Of a stretch of 57,639 nucleotides of DNA, positions 10,770-19,525 are shown one piece after another. The notes under the pieces were generated by a model, which had not been told where the DNA came from, searched no databases, and was given only the letters and a program-made list of their open reading frames with translations. Every line of letters begins with the position of its first letter. Position 1 is the first letter of the stretch. Source of the DNA: Frankiales bacterium (GTDB lineage: Bacteria > Actinomycetota > Actinomycetes > Mycobacteriales > SCTD01); assembly GCA_025465135.1 (NCBI GenBank), contig JAODNA010000189.1:1-57639 (forward strand). Reading direction: 5' to 3'. The position numbers were made by a program, and so were the translations under genes.

Positions 10770-11509
10770 CGGGCACCGGCCTTCTCCGTCGAGGCGCCCC
10801 CGAGGTACGACGACACGATGGCGGGGTCGCTGGCCAGCTCGGCACTCGGTCCGGAGAGGACGACAGATCCCTTCGCGAGCACGTAGGCGCGGTGCGAGTG
10901 CTCCAGCGCGAGGTGCACGAACTGCTCGACGATCAGCAGGCTCGTGCCGGCCGCGTTGACGTCGGCGAGGATGTCGAAGAGCTGCGCGACGACCTTCGGG
11001 GCCAGACCCAGTGACAGCTCGTCGACGACGAGCAGCTTCGGCGACGACATCAGCGAGCGCGCCACGCCGAGCATCTGCGCCTCACCGCCGGACAGCGTCG
11101 AGGCGTGCTGCGAGGAGCGCTCGCGAAGGCGCGGGAACAGCGCGAAGACGTGCTCGACGCGCTCGTCCCGGAGCGACGACGGGCGGCGTGTGGGCCAGAA
11201 CCCCAGGTGCAGGTTCTCGAGCACCGACATCTCGCGGAAGAGCTCGCGGCCCTCGGGAAGCAGCGTCAGCCCGCGGCGCACGACGTCGTACGCCGGCGTG
11301 CCCGCGATGTCGTCACCGTCGAGCAGGATCTGACCGGAGAGTGGCGCGAGAAGTCCGGAGATCGTCTTGAGCAGCGTCGACTTGCCGGCGCCGTTGGCGC
11401 CGACGACGGCGACCACCTCACCCGCGCCGACCTCCATGTCGACCCCGCGCAACGCCGGTACGGCGCCGTAGCTGACGCTGACACCTCGCACATCGAGGAG
11501 CGCGGTCAT
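10766..11509 (-). CDS. livF: Branched-chain amino-acid-type ABC transporter ATPase LivF
   Basis: Predicted 247 residues, normal LivF length. Walker A GANGAGKST is at about 37-45, the signature LSGGEAQM near 141, Walker B LLVVDE near 161 (ending in DELSLGLAPK, typical of LivF), and the H-loop region LLIVEQFV follows. It energises import together with the fused LivHMG protein just upstream, whose stop overlaps this ATG. Substrates of this family include branched-chain amino acids, amides and urea; the substrate here is unknown. The unusual operon partners make a non-standard ligand plausible. Confidence 0.92.
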   Translation of the reverse strand: MTALLDVRGVSVSYGAVPALRGVDMEVGAGEVVAVVGANGAGKSTLLKTISGLLAPLSGQILLDGDDIAGTPAYDVVRRGLTLLPEGRELFREMSVLENLHLGFWPTRRPSSLRDERVEHVFALFPRLRERSSQHASTLSGGEAQMLGVARSLMSSPKLLVVDELSLGLAPKVVAQLFDILADVNAAGTSLLIVEQFVHLALEHSHRAYVLAKGSVVLSGPSAELASDPAIVSSYLGGASTEKAGAR

Positions 11510-14481
11510 GCCGGCACCGCCTCGGGGGCGGTCGTCTCGGCCGCATCGCCGAGGTAGGCAGCGACGACGACAGGGTCGCGCCGGACCTCCTCAGGTGAGC
11601 CGTTCGCGACCATCTTCCCGTGGACGAGGACGTACATGTGGTCGCTCACCTCGGTCACCATCCGCACGTCGTGCTCGATGAGGAGCAGCGACAAGCCCAG
11701 CCGCTCGCGCAGGTCGAGGAGGAGGGACGACAGCTGATCGGTCTCGGCATTGTCGAGGCCCGACGCGGGCTCGTCGAGCATCACGACGGGCGACCCGGTG
11801 ACGAGCGTGCGGGCGATCTCGACCCGGCGCAGCACGCCGAAGGGAAGCCCGGCGACCGTGCTGTCCGCGACGGACTCCAGTCGCATGAAGCGGACGGCCC
11901 GGCGCACTGTCTCCTCGGCCGCCGCCTCCATCCGGACGCCCCGGCGAGTGAGCAGCACATGGGAGTGCAGGCCGGTCGGGTTGTTGGCGTGCGTGGCCAC
12001 GAGCAGGTTCTCGTAGACGGAAAGCTGCGGGAACAGCTGCACGGCCTGGAAGGTGCGACCCAGGCCGAGTCTCGCGCGCTCGTGGACCGCCAGCGGCGTG
12101 ACGTCCGCACCGAACATCGAGACGGTTCCCGACGTCGGGACGACGAGGCCGGAGATCGCGTTGAAGAGCGTGGTCTTGCCGGCGCCGTTGGGCCCGATCA
12201 GGCCGACGATCTGCCCGGGCTCCACGACGAGGCTCGCGCGGTCGACGGCGACCAGTCCGTCGAACTCCACCCGGACATCGCGCACGTCGATGACAGGGTG
12301 GTCGCCGACCGGGTGCTGCACCCTTGTGGTGTCCTCCGCCACCCGGTCAGTGGCCTGATGCGGGATGTGCACGGCGGCGACCGGAAGACGCAGCGGTCGC
12401 GCCTCGACGAGAGCAAAGCCGGCCCGGGCCGGGGCGGGGCGCTCGGCACGGGAGCGCAGACCGGCGAGTGGCGCGAGGATGCCGCGGAGCGCCGACGTCC
12501 CGCGGAGCCGCAGCGCGGCCGACAGGGAGCGCAACGCTCCGAGCCGGTTGCCGAAGCGCGCGACGATGGACGAGGGAAGTGCCGCCAGGCCGCCCGGGTA
12601 GACCAGGAGCACCACGGCCAGCAGCAGCGCCGACACGACGTCGAGGTAGCCCGAGAGCGCTGTGACGCGGAAGAACAGCTCGTTGAGCCCGGCGAAGATG
12701 ACGGACGCAGCGACGCAGCCGCCCAGGCTCTGCAGCCCCCCGACGACGGCGATCGCGAGGAGCAGCAGCGAGACGCTGATCGAGAACTGCGCGCTGACGA
12801 CGGTTCCCTGGCTGATGAAGGTCAGGTTGCCGGCCAGGCCCGCGATGCCGCCCGCTAACGCGAACGCGATGAGCTTGTAGCGCCGTACGTCGATGCCGAG
12901 CGACGCCGCGGCGGTCTCGGAGCCGCGGATGGCGAAGAACGCACGCCCGGTCTTCGAGTCGCGCAGGTTCAGCAGCCCGAAGATGACCGTTGCAGCGACC
13001 GCCAGCACGACGAAGTAGAACGTCTGCCGGTCGCTGAAGTCGAAGTACGGCTTCGTCCCCGGCGTACCGACCGCCTTGACCTGCGCGCTCGAGCTGCCGC
13101 CCGCGCCCGAGAACCACGGCGCGACGAACAGGTAGGCATCGGCCATGTACGCGAAGATGAGCGTGGCGACGGCAAGGTAGAGCCCGCGCACGCGCAACGC
13201 GACCACACCGAGCACCAGCGCGGCTAGCGACGCGATCGCGCCGGACAGCACGAAGTTGAGCGGGAACGGTGCGTGCACGTCGCGGATCAGCAGCCCGGAC
13301 GTGAAGGCTCCGATCCCGATGAAGGACGCCTGGCACAGCGAGATCTGGCCGACCCAGCCGGTCAGCAGCACGATCGATGCCGCGCCGATGACGAACAGGC
13401 AGGTCTGGATCGCGTCGCCGAGCAGCGAGAAGGGCGGATGCAGGAACGGCCAGCCGAGCAGCGCAACGAGCAGCGCGTAGCGCCACACCCGGATCGACAG
13501 CCCGAGCATGCGGCGACGCGCGACGGGCAGCGTGGGCTGATAGCGGCGACGGCCCGCCGTCACCTCGGCAGAGCCGGTCGCCTGCTCGGCACGGATGTCA
13601 CTCGAGCTGTAGCGACCGCCGCGCAGGTACATGACGGTCAGCGCGATGATCGTGAGAGCGAGCTGTGGCAGACCCAGCTGCCCGGCGACGTGACGCAGCG
13701 GGCGGATGAGCCCGACGGCGGGCACCAGGCCTTGGAGGAAGCCGACGCAGGCCGCGCCGACGAGCACGCCGGGCAGTGATGCAAGCCCGCCGATGAGTGC
13801 GGCGACGAACGCCGGGAGCATCTGCAGCGACAGGTTGTACGGGCTCAGGTTGTTGACGCCGCCGAGCAGCACGCCGGCCAGGCCGGCCAGCGAGCCGCCC
13901 ATCAACCAGGCCACTCGCGCGCTGCGGTCGGGGTCGATGCCGACGAGGGCCGCGGCGACGCGGTTGTCCGCAGCGCCGCGCAAGGAGAGCCCGAGGTCGG
14001 TGAACCGGAAGACCGCGAGCAGGCCGGCGGCGGCGACCAGTGCGGTCGCGAACAGGCCGAGGTCGCCGTAGAACAGGATGCTGCCGTGCAGGTGCACGCC
14101 GCCGTCAGGGAAGAGCCGAGGCCCGATCAGCGGGGTCGTGCCGTAGCGCTTGGCGACGAGAGCCACGACGAGACCGAACATCGCGATCGTGCCCACCGTC
14201 TGCGCCGTGGGTCCCTGCCGGCGCAGGGGTCGCACGAAGATGCGCTCCGTCAGCATGCCGAGCCCTCCGCCGGAAGCGATGGCGATCGGCACCGACAGCA
14301 GCATCGGCAGGTGGTGCTGGTTGAGGTCGTAGACGACGTACGCCGGCAGCATGGCCATGGCGCCGTGGGCGAGGTTGAGCACCCGAGAGGCCCGGAAGAT
14401 GACGACGATGCCGATGCCGAGGATGGCGTAGGCGCCGACCAGGGGCAGCGAGAGCAGGAGGTAGATCAGCACGTCGAGCAT
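11506..14481 (-). CDS. LivH-LivM-LivG triple fusion (two permeases and one ATPase)
   Basis: Predicted 991 residues, one uninterrupted frame. Residues 1 to about 290 are a LivH-type permease (LNLAHGAMAMLPAYVVYDLN motif, LGLSLRGAADN, ADN-type loop). About 325-635 is a LivM-type permease (GQISLCQASFIGIGAFTSG, GLYLAVATLIFAYMADAYLF). About 728-985 is a LivG-type ATPase with Walker A GPNGAGKTT, GLGRTFQAVQLFPQLSVYEN and Walker B VVMLDEPASGLD. The ATPase signature is degenerate (LPFGVLRR instead of an LSGGQ-like sequence). Linkers of roughly 35 and 90 residues join the parts. In most bacteria these are three genes. It couples to livF by a 4-bp overlap and follows the binding protein gene by 3 bp. Confidence 0.92.
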   Translation of the reverse strand: MLDVLIYLLLSLPLVGAYAILGIGIVVIFRASRVLNLAHGAMAMLPAYVVYDLNQHHLPMLLSVPIAIASGGGLGMLTERIFVRPLRRQGPTAQTVGTIAMFGLVVALVAKRYGTTPLIGPRLFPDGGVHLHGSILFYGDLGLFATALVAAAGLLAVFRFTDLGLSLRGAADNRVAAALVGIDPDRSARVAWLMGGSLAGLAGVLLGGVNNLSPYNLSLQMLPAFVAALIGGLASLPGVLVGAACVGFLQGLVPAVGLIRPLRHVAGQLGLPQLALTIIALTVMYLRGGRYSSSDIRAEQATGSAEVTAGRRRYQPTLPVARRRMLGLSIRVWRYALLVALLGWPFLHPPFSLLGDAIQTCLFVIGAASIVLLTGWVGQISLCQASFIGIGAFTSGLLIRDVHAPFPLNFVLSGAIASLAALVLGVVALRVRGLYLAVATLIFAYMADAYLFVAPWFSGAGGSSSAQVKAVGTPGTKPYFDFSDRQTFYFVVLAVAATVIFGLLNLRDSKTGRAFFAIRGSETAAASLGIDVRRYKLIAFALAGGIAGLAGNLTFISQGTVVSAQFSISVSLLLLAIAVVGGLQSLGGCVAASVIFAGLNELFFRVTALSGYLDVVSALLLAVVLLVYPGGLAALPSSIVARFGNRLGALRSLSAALRLRGTSALRGILAPLAGLRSRAERPAPARAGFALVEARPLRLPVAAVHIPHQATDRVAEDTTRVQHPVGDHPVIDVRDVRVEFDGLVAVDRASLVVEPGQIVGLIGPNGAGKTTLFNAISGLVVPTSGTVSMFGADVTPLAVHERARLGLGRTFQAVQLFPQLSVYENLLVATHANNPTGLHSHVLLTRRGVRMEAAAEETVRRAVRFMRLESVADSTVAGLPFGVLRRVEIARTLVTGSPVVMLDEPASGLDNAETDQLSSLLLDLRERLGLSLLLIEHDVRMVTEVSDHMYVLVHGKMVANGSPEEVRRDPVVVAAYLGDAAETTAPEAVPA

Positions 14482-14484
14482 GGC

Positions 14485-16023
14485 TCAGCGGCCTTCCTTC
14501 GGCGTGTCCTGGCCGACCCACGGGTCCTTGACCCAGCCGTTGCCCACCGAGCGGAAGCCGTTGAAGCTGCCCTGGTACTGGATCTCGAAGGGCTGCATCG
14601 CGACGTTCGCGTAGTGGTTGCCGGGCCGCCACCGCAGCGGCGTCGACAGGCCGTTGTCGTAGTCCATCCCGTCGAGCACACCTGCGAGGCGGTCGCGCGT
14701 GAGCTGGGCCCCCGCGCGCTTGAGCGCCTCGACGGTGAGCAGCATCCCGGAGTAGCCGCCCTCGAGGAACTGGTTGTAGATGTCGACGTCGGGCTGGACC
14801 TGGTGCACCGCGTTGACGTACGCCGAAACAGCCTTGCTGCTGGCCAGCGCCTCGATCGGCGGGTTGTAGCCGGTCCAGACCGTGGCGCCTGCACACGTGC
14901 TCCCGCACGACGTGGCGAAGGGCCGGCTGAACAGGGTCTGCGCAAGACCCATGCCCGCCGTGAACGTCGCGCCGAAGCCTTGCCGGATGAAGCTCAGCGC
15001 CTCGGTCGGCTCGAGCAGCAGCGCGACGAAGTCACAGTTGTCGCGGCTCGCGCCGAAGCACGCGTCGTTGTACTGCTTGTTCTCGGTCGCGTAGTTGGCC
15101 TTGCCCGCGGCGATGGCGCAGAACCGCCCGCTGCAGCTGCTGTTGGACCCGTTCGAGTAGCCGACGATGTCCTTGCCCGTCAGCCGCTTGACCGCAGCGT
15201 TGAAGGCGAACGCGCCCTCGACGCCGAAGTGGTACTGGCTGTCGTAGACGATGGAGAACTGGCGCGCGCGGTTTCGGTTGTAGGCATCGGCCGCGATGAT
15301 GTGCATGGTGGAGACGGTGGACGCAGCGACCGGCCAGATCCACGGGTCGGCGTACTGGCTGTTGAGCATGCCGTCGGTACCGACGACCGGCGTGCGCGTC
15401 TTGGCGAAGTAGCCCTCGTTGCTCGCGATGCGAAGACCTTCGGAGGACGGGTTGACCGCCAGGGCGAAGACCTTGTCGCCCTCGACGAGGTTGCGGATGT
15501 AGGTGTAGCCGCGCTGGGCGTCCCAGCCGTCGTCAACCATCTTCAGCGAGATCTGCCGACCGCAGATGCCACCGGACCGGTTGACGTCGTTCTTCACCGC
15601 CGTCATGCCGACGCGAACGGGTCCGAGGAAGCTCGCCCCGATACCGCTGCTCACGATCGTCGCGCCCAGCTTGATCTCGGAGCCGCTGACGCCGCGATCC
15701 GTGCTGCCTCCGTTGCGGCCTGCTGCGCAGCTGATCCCAGCCGGCGCTGCCGCGACGGCGTGCCCTGGCGTCGTCACCGTCGCGCCGACGGCAGTCGTGC
15801 GTCCGCCGGGTCCGCCGCCGGTCGCGACGCCCGACGGCCCGACTCCCCCGCCCGTCGTGGTCGCCGCCACCCCGCTGTCGCTGTTGCCGACGGCGACGCC
15901 GGGCACCGTCCCGGTTTGCGCCGCCGGGCCTGAGAGCGCGGCGAAGGAGAGCACCACCACTCCCGCGGCGACGACCAGGAGGGTCGACAGCGAGCCGTCG
16001 ACAGAGGGACCGAGGCGGCTCAT
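14485..16023 (-). CDS. Membrane-anchored branched-chain amino-acid-type substrate-binding protein
   Basis: Predicted 512 residues. An N-terminal membrane anchor (about residues 14-34, TLLVVAAGVVVLSFAALSG) has no lipobox, then a Gly/Thr/Val-rich linker runs to about residue 95. The rest is a type I periplasmic binding fold (LivJ-like), with IKLGATIVSSGIGASFLG, GRQISLKMVDDGWDAQRG and EGGYSGMLLTVEALKRAG. Several Cys pairs (SSCSGRFC, TSCGSTCAG) could form disulfides. It would capture a ligand outside the membrane for the fused permease. The ATG overlaps the stop of the upstream anchored protein gene. The ligand is unknown. Anchoring by a membrane helix rather than lipid is unusual for this family. 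Confidence 0.88.
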   Translation of the reverse strand: MSRLGPSVDGSLSTLLVVAAGVVVLSFAALSGPAAQTGTVPGVAVGNSDSGVAATTTGGGVGPSGVATGGGPGGRTTAVGATVTTPGHAVAAAPAGISCAAGRNGGSTDRGVSGSEIKLGATIVSSGIGASFLGPVRVGMTAVKNDVNRSGGICGRQISLKMVDDGWDAQRGYTYIRNLVEGDKVFALAVNPSSEGLRIASNEGYFAKTRTPVVGTDGMLNSQYADPWIWPVAASTVSTMHIIAADAYNRNRARQFSIVYDSQYHFGVEGAFAFNAAVKRLTGKDIVGYSNGSNSSCSGRFCAIAAGKANYATENKQYNDACFGASRDNCDFVALLLEPTEALSFIRQGFGATFTAGMGLAQTLFSRPFATSCGSTCAGATVWTGYNPPIEALASSKAVSAYVNAVHQVQPDVDIYNQFLEGGYSGMLLTVEALKRAGAQLTRDRLAGVLDGMDYDNGLSTPLRWRPGNHYANVAMQPFEIQYQGSFNGFRSVGNGWVKDPWVGQDTPKEGR

Positions 16024-18665
16024 GCGATGTCCTGTTCACGGGTCAGCATCGGTAGCTCGAGGAGCAGCCGACGGCGGGCAGCGAGGTATTCGGGCAGGCC
16101 GAGCAGGGCCCAGATGAACAGCAGCGGCAGCGCGGCGGCGGGCGAGCGCAGGCCGAGCCGCAGCGCTCTGCCCAGGCCCGAGACCAAGCCCGCATCCGCC
16201 GACGCCGCGGGAGCAGACAGCACGTGCGAGCCGGCGGAACCCACGGGTTGGAGCCCACCCGGGAGCGTCGACGTGCGACCGGCGGTCACGAGTGACGGCC
16301 CGGTCCCTCCCGAAGCCGTCGGAGCCCCACCCGTGAACTTGTCCAGGGCGTAGATGCGGTACGACGCCGACGCGCTGACGGCGGCGAGGTCCACCACCAG
16401 CCGTGACTTCGCTGTGCCGTCCAGGTAGACCGTGATGCTCATCGCCGGTACGGCGTAGTCGTTGTCCGCCTTGTCGAAGTCGAGGACCCGCTCGGCGTGG
16501 TACCAGGAGTCCTGGGTGACCGAGACGGTGCTGCCTCCGCGGGAGCGGGTCACCTGCGCCTGCGGGAAGGAGATGTAGGCGCGACCACCCAGCGCCTTGT
16601 TCGCCGCATCGGCGACGGCAGCGGTGGAGCACACGGGTCCGCACACCGGCGCGCCGTTGATCTGCACCCCGGACACCTGAACCGCCGGGGCGGTCGCCAG
16701 CCCGGTGCCACGCCTGCCGTTCGTGGCGACGGCCGCTGTGGCACTCACCTTCCCGAACGTGACCATGCCCAGCACCGAGACGTTCTCCGCGGTGGCGGTG
16801 ACCGTCGTGCGCAGCGCACCGCGGTGGGGCAGCCGCTGGCTGAGCACCTCGGCACTCGACCGGCCCACCTGCACCGGTGCGACCACGGGTGAGTCGATGC
16901 CCTTCGTGGTCATGAGCACCGCGTCGTTACCGGTGTATCTCGCCGCGGCGTGCGTCTGCTCCTTGCCGAAGTCACAGGTCACCGAGGCCGTCAGGCTCGC
17001 GACGGGCTGCCTGCTCGGCGACGTACCGAAGTCGGCGCAGAGCGCCGGAGGGACGAAGGTGCCGCCGGCACCCGCGTCGCTGCGGTCGGCGTCGGTCGCC
17101 GTGTCCTCCTCGGCAGCCACGGCCAGTGCAGTGGATCCGTCGCTGCCCAGTGAGGCCTGCTTGACGTAGGCCTGCCGAAGGGACCGTGTGCCGGGCCGGT
17201 AGACGCTGCCCTGGTCCCCCGCGGTGTTCTGACCGAGGTTGGTCACGCCACCGACCAGCTGGTAGTCGGCGCCGAAGGCCTGCGCCGACGACGAGCGGTT
17301 GCTGTCGGTGAGTCCAGCGGCATCGACCGTGTCCAGCGCGCCGGTGTCCGGATCCAGCTCGGGCGGAGCCGTGTAGCGCGGCAGGGTGTCGCGCACCACG
17401 GCGATGGAGTAGACCGCCGGGGTGTGGGACGTGTCCCGCCACGGCAGGAAGAGCCGGTCGGTGCCCGGGTCGAACGTCAGGCGCGTGGGATCGCTGGCGC
17501 TGGCGATCATGCCGCCGAAGGGGTCGCGCTGGATCTCGCCCTGGGTGGGAACGAGGGGGGCCAGGTCCGCCCGACCCAGAACGGCCTGGTTGACGGCGGC
17601 GAGGCCGCCGGCGAAGTAGAGCCGGCCGGTGCGGGGATCCGACACGGCGCCGTCCGGGTTTCCGCTGGTCTTGATGGTTCCCACGTAGCGGCCGTGGTCG
17701 GTGTCGAAGACCCTCATGAGCTGGCCACCGTTGAGGGTGGAGGTGATGACGAGGCGTCGGGTGTGCCGGTCCAGAACGGTCTCGCCGACCGCGAACTGCC
17801 CGGGCGCGGGGAAGTACGTCGTGGTGATGCTGGGCGCCGCGGCGCTCGTGACGTCTGACAGGCCCATGATGCCCGGCAGAACGCCGCCGTTGGTCGTCAA
17901 GGCACGGCTCACCAGCGTGGTGGGGGCGCCGCAGCCGAAGTAGACACGCGAGCCGATGACAAGGAGCGCGGCCGGCTGGTTCGTGGTCACCAACGCCGCG
18001 CACGGCCCCGCAGGCAGCTGGTACGGGCTCGTCCAGCGGGGTGCCGAGACGTTGCGCATCAGGCCGTCCACGCTCAGCCGATCGAGATGGATCAGCGGGC
18101 TTCCCGCGGGTGCCAGGGTCGTCGTCGCGTTGGGGTCGTGGGTCGCCAGAACGAGCAGGTCATCGCCGGAGTCGTCGAAGGACAGGCCGGCCACCCGCTC
18201 CCCCGGCTGCAACCGCGTGGTGACTCGGAACAGGACTCGGACCACCCCTGCCCGCAGTCCGATGCCGACGAGGACCGCTGCCGCGGGCGCGTGGATGCTT
18301 CCGCCGGCAACCGGTGCGGTGCCCCCGGCGTAGATGACGACGTGCCGCTTCTCGTCCACGAGGATCGGCGCGCGGTTCTCGAGCGGCGGGATGTCGACGA
18401 CCTTCGAGAGCGGCCGTCCCGAGACGAGGGACACCGCCTGCGCCCGGTCCCACCCGGTCGGCTGCTTGCTCGACAGCAGGTAGCCGTCGCCGGCGGCGCT
18501 GTCGGCGGTGAGCATGGGCAGGCCGCCGGTGTCCGCGGGCACGCGATGCCAGCTCCCCGTGACGACGAGGCTGTTCTCGGCCGCCTGCGCCGGGAGCGGG
18601 ACCGCGAGCGCCGCGCACGCCATGGCGGCAGCCGCTGCCAGCGCGCGGATCCATCGACGGTGCAT
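16020..18665 (-). CDS. Large anchored extracytoplasmic protein, propeller-like N-terminal part
   Basis: Predicted 881 residues from ATG 18665. A signal peptide ends near AQA at residues 26-28, and a C-terminal membrane helix (about 842-858, ALPLLFIWALLGLPEYLA) is followed by a basic tail, so it spans the wall side and is anchored at the C-terminus. Residues of about 30-450 contain repeated strand-rich units with D-x-R and fall-off motifs such as HTRRLVITSTLNGGQLMRVF and DPRTGRLYFAGG, suggestive of a beta propeller. The later part has four Cys and is Ser/Thr/Ala-rich. No family is certain. It overlaps the binding-protein gene by 4 bp and follows the next gene upstream by 5 bp. The longer frame to 19199 is a shadow. 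Confidence 0.75.
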   Translation of the reverse strand: MHRRWIRALAAAAAMACAALAVPLPAQAAENSLVVTGSWHRVPADTGGLPMLTADSAAGDGYLLSSKQPTGWDRAQAVSLVSGRPLSKVVDIPPLENRAPILVDEKRHVVIYAGGTAPVAGGSIHAPAAAVLVGIGLRAGVVRVLFRVTTRLQPGERVAGLSFDDSGDDLLVLATHDPNATTTLAPAGSPLIHLDRLSVDGLMRNVSAPRWTSPYQLPAGPCAALVTTNQPAALLVIGSRVYFGCGAPTTLVSRALTTNGGVLPGIMGLSDVTSAAAPSITTTYFPAPGQFAVGETVLDRHTRRLVITSTLNGGQLMRVFDTDHGRYVGTIKTSGNPDGAVSDPRTGRLYFAGGLAAVNQAVLGRADLAPLVPTQGEIQRDPFGGMIASASDPTRLTFDPGTDRLFLPWRDTSHTPAVYSIAVVRDTLPRYTAPPELDPDTGALDTVDAAGLTDSNRSSSAQAFGADYQLVGGVTNLGQNTAGDQGSVYRPGTRSLRQAYVKQASLGSDGSTALAVAAEEDTATDADRSDAGAGGTFVPPALCADFGTSPSRQPVASLTASVTCDFGKEQTHAAARYTGNDAVLMTTKGIDSPVVAPVQVGRSSAEVLSQRLPHRGALRTTVTATAENVSVLGMVTFGKVSATAAVATNGRRGTGLATAPAVQVSGVQINGAPVCGPVCSTAAVADAANKALGGRAYISFPQAQVTRSRGGSTVSVTQDSWYHAERVLDFDKADNDYAVPAMSITVYLDGTAKSRLVVDLAAVSASASYRIYALDKFTGGAPTASGGTGPSLVTAGRTSTLPGGLQPVGSAGSHVLSAPAASADAGLVSGLGRALRLGLRSPAAALPLLFIWALLGLPEYLAARRRLLLELPMLTREQDIA

Positions 18666-18670
18666 GGTGG

Positions 18671-19294
18671 TCAGGCACCGACCTTGACGCAGGACGGTGC
18701 ACCGACGGGATAGGTCTTCTCCGTGACGCCACGATCGACGGGGAACAGGTTGAACGAGGCGCCGAAGGAGTAGTGCGGCACCTGGTCGGTCGGCGACGGC
18801 GTCGCCGGCACGGCCAGGTCGGACTGCGCGTTGATGTGCTCGAGGGCATCGCCGGGCTTGAACAGCGGGTGACCTCCGAGCCGGCTGATGGGCACGGAGA
18901 TCCGGATCTCGCTCTTGGCGACGTCCACAACGCCCGTGCCGTCGCCGTTGACCCAGAGATCGCCGGTCGGCGTGAGCAGAGCGCTGATCGGCCCGCTGCC
19001 GAGGCCCGTGCTGCGGTAGTCGTAGGTGACGTTGTAGTAGCGCCCGGTCGGCGACATCTGGTCGGCCGCGGAGAGCTTCGCCACGCGAATGACGGCGGTC
19101 AGGGTCGTGGCGTTGTTGGCGAGGTCGGCGGACACGATGTCGAGGGAGGGGTCGCTGGGCGGCAGCTCGTCGCCGGCCGGGTCGACCAGCACGTCGCATG
19201 CGGGCTTCGGTGCCGGCTTGGGGGCGGCGACGGCGACCGAGCCGCAGGAGACGGCGGCGATGCAGCCAGCGGCGAGAAGCGGACGGATGCGCAT
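18671..19294 (-). CDS. Secreted protein with a C..DP.GD..DP.LDI domain, first gene of the Liv operon
   Basis: Predicted 207 residues from ATG 19294, with AGGAG upstream. A signal peptide covers about residues 1-25. The mature protein starts with a Cys followed by DPAGD and DPSLDIVSADL, then strands with YYNVTYDYR. The secreted protein at 22707-23921 opens with the same pattern (C, DPVGD, DPDLDITSVVL), so the two share a domain. That domain resembles extracellular beta-sandwich modules, but no name is given. It is the promoter-proximal gene of the seven-gene operon ending at 9620. The promoter lies in 19295-19453 and was not pinpointed. Confidence 0.75.
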   Translation of the reverse strand: MRIRPLLAAGCIAAVSCGSVAVAAPKPAPKPACDVLVDPAGDELPPSDPSLDIVSADLANNATTLTAVIRVAKLSAADQMSPTGRYYNVTYDYRSTGLGSGPISALLTPTGDLWVNGDGTGVVDVAKSEIRISVPISRLGGHPLFKPGDALEHINAQSDLAVPATPSPTDQVPHYSFGASFNLFPVDRGVTEKTYPVGAPSCVKVGA

Positions 19295-19453
19295 GCGGTG
19301 CTCCTGGGTCGAGTAGCCGGACAAGCGGTTGTGCGGCCTAACGAGAATGCGTTCTTGAAGTGACGGAATTGCTCTGGGAAATGATCGACGAAACCGGCCG
19401 GCACGGCAGATCGGACGTCATCTCCGGTGCTTTTCCTGCCTCTCGCAGAATTG

Positions 19454-19506
19454 CCACACGTGCCAGTGGCGCCCGCGCAGAGCGCGGGCACCACCGGCAC
19501 GTGTGG
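19454..19506. terminator. Long hairpin, 25-bp arms with a 3-nt loop
   Basis: 19454-19478 pairs with 19482-19506 with only two mismatches. It lies 19 bp past the stop of the minus-strand gene at 19526 and before the operon start at 19294. It probably ends transcription of the 162-residue protein gene. There is no T-tract. The rest of 19295-19525 holds the operon leader and shows no gene. Confidence 0.7.
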
Positions 19507-19525
19507 ACGGGACAGCAAGCTCCTT

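Noticed and set aside
11620-12858. Plus-strand frame of 412 codons opposite the Liv fusion
   Set aside because: Shadow of the LivG/LivM coding region; His/Asp/Gln-rich and without domains.
11506-14481. Assembly error joining three liv genes
   Set aside because: The frame is continuous through both linkers without stop codons and the linkers have normal codon use; kept as a real fusion, although reads should be checked.
16020-19199. Start of the 881-residue protein at 19199
   Set aside because: The extra residues are the shadow of the 18671-19294 gene; a clear signal peptide begins at ATG 18665.
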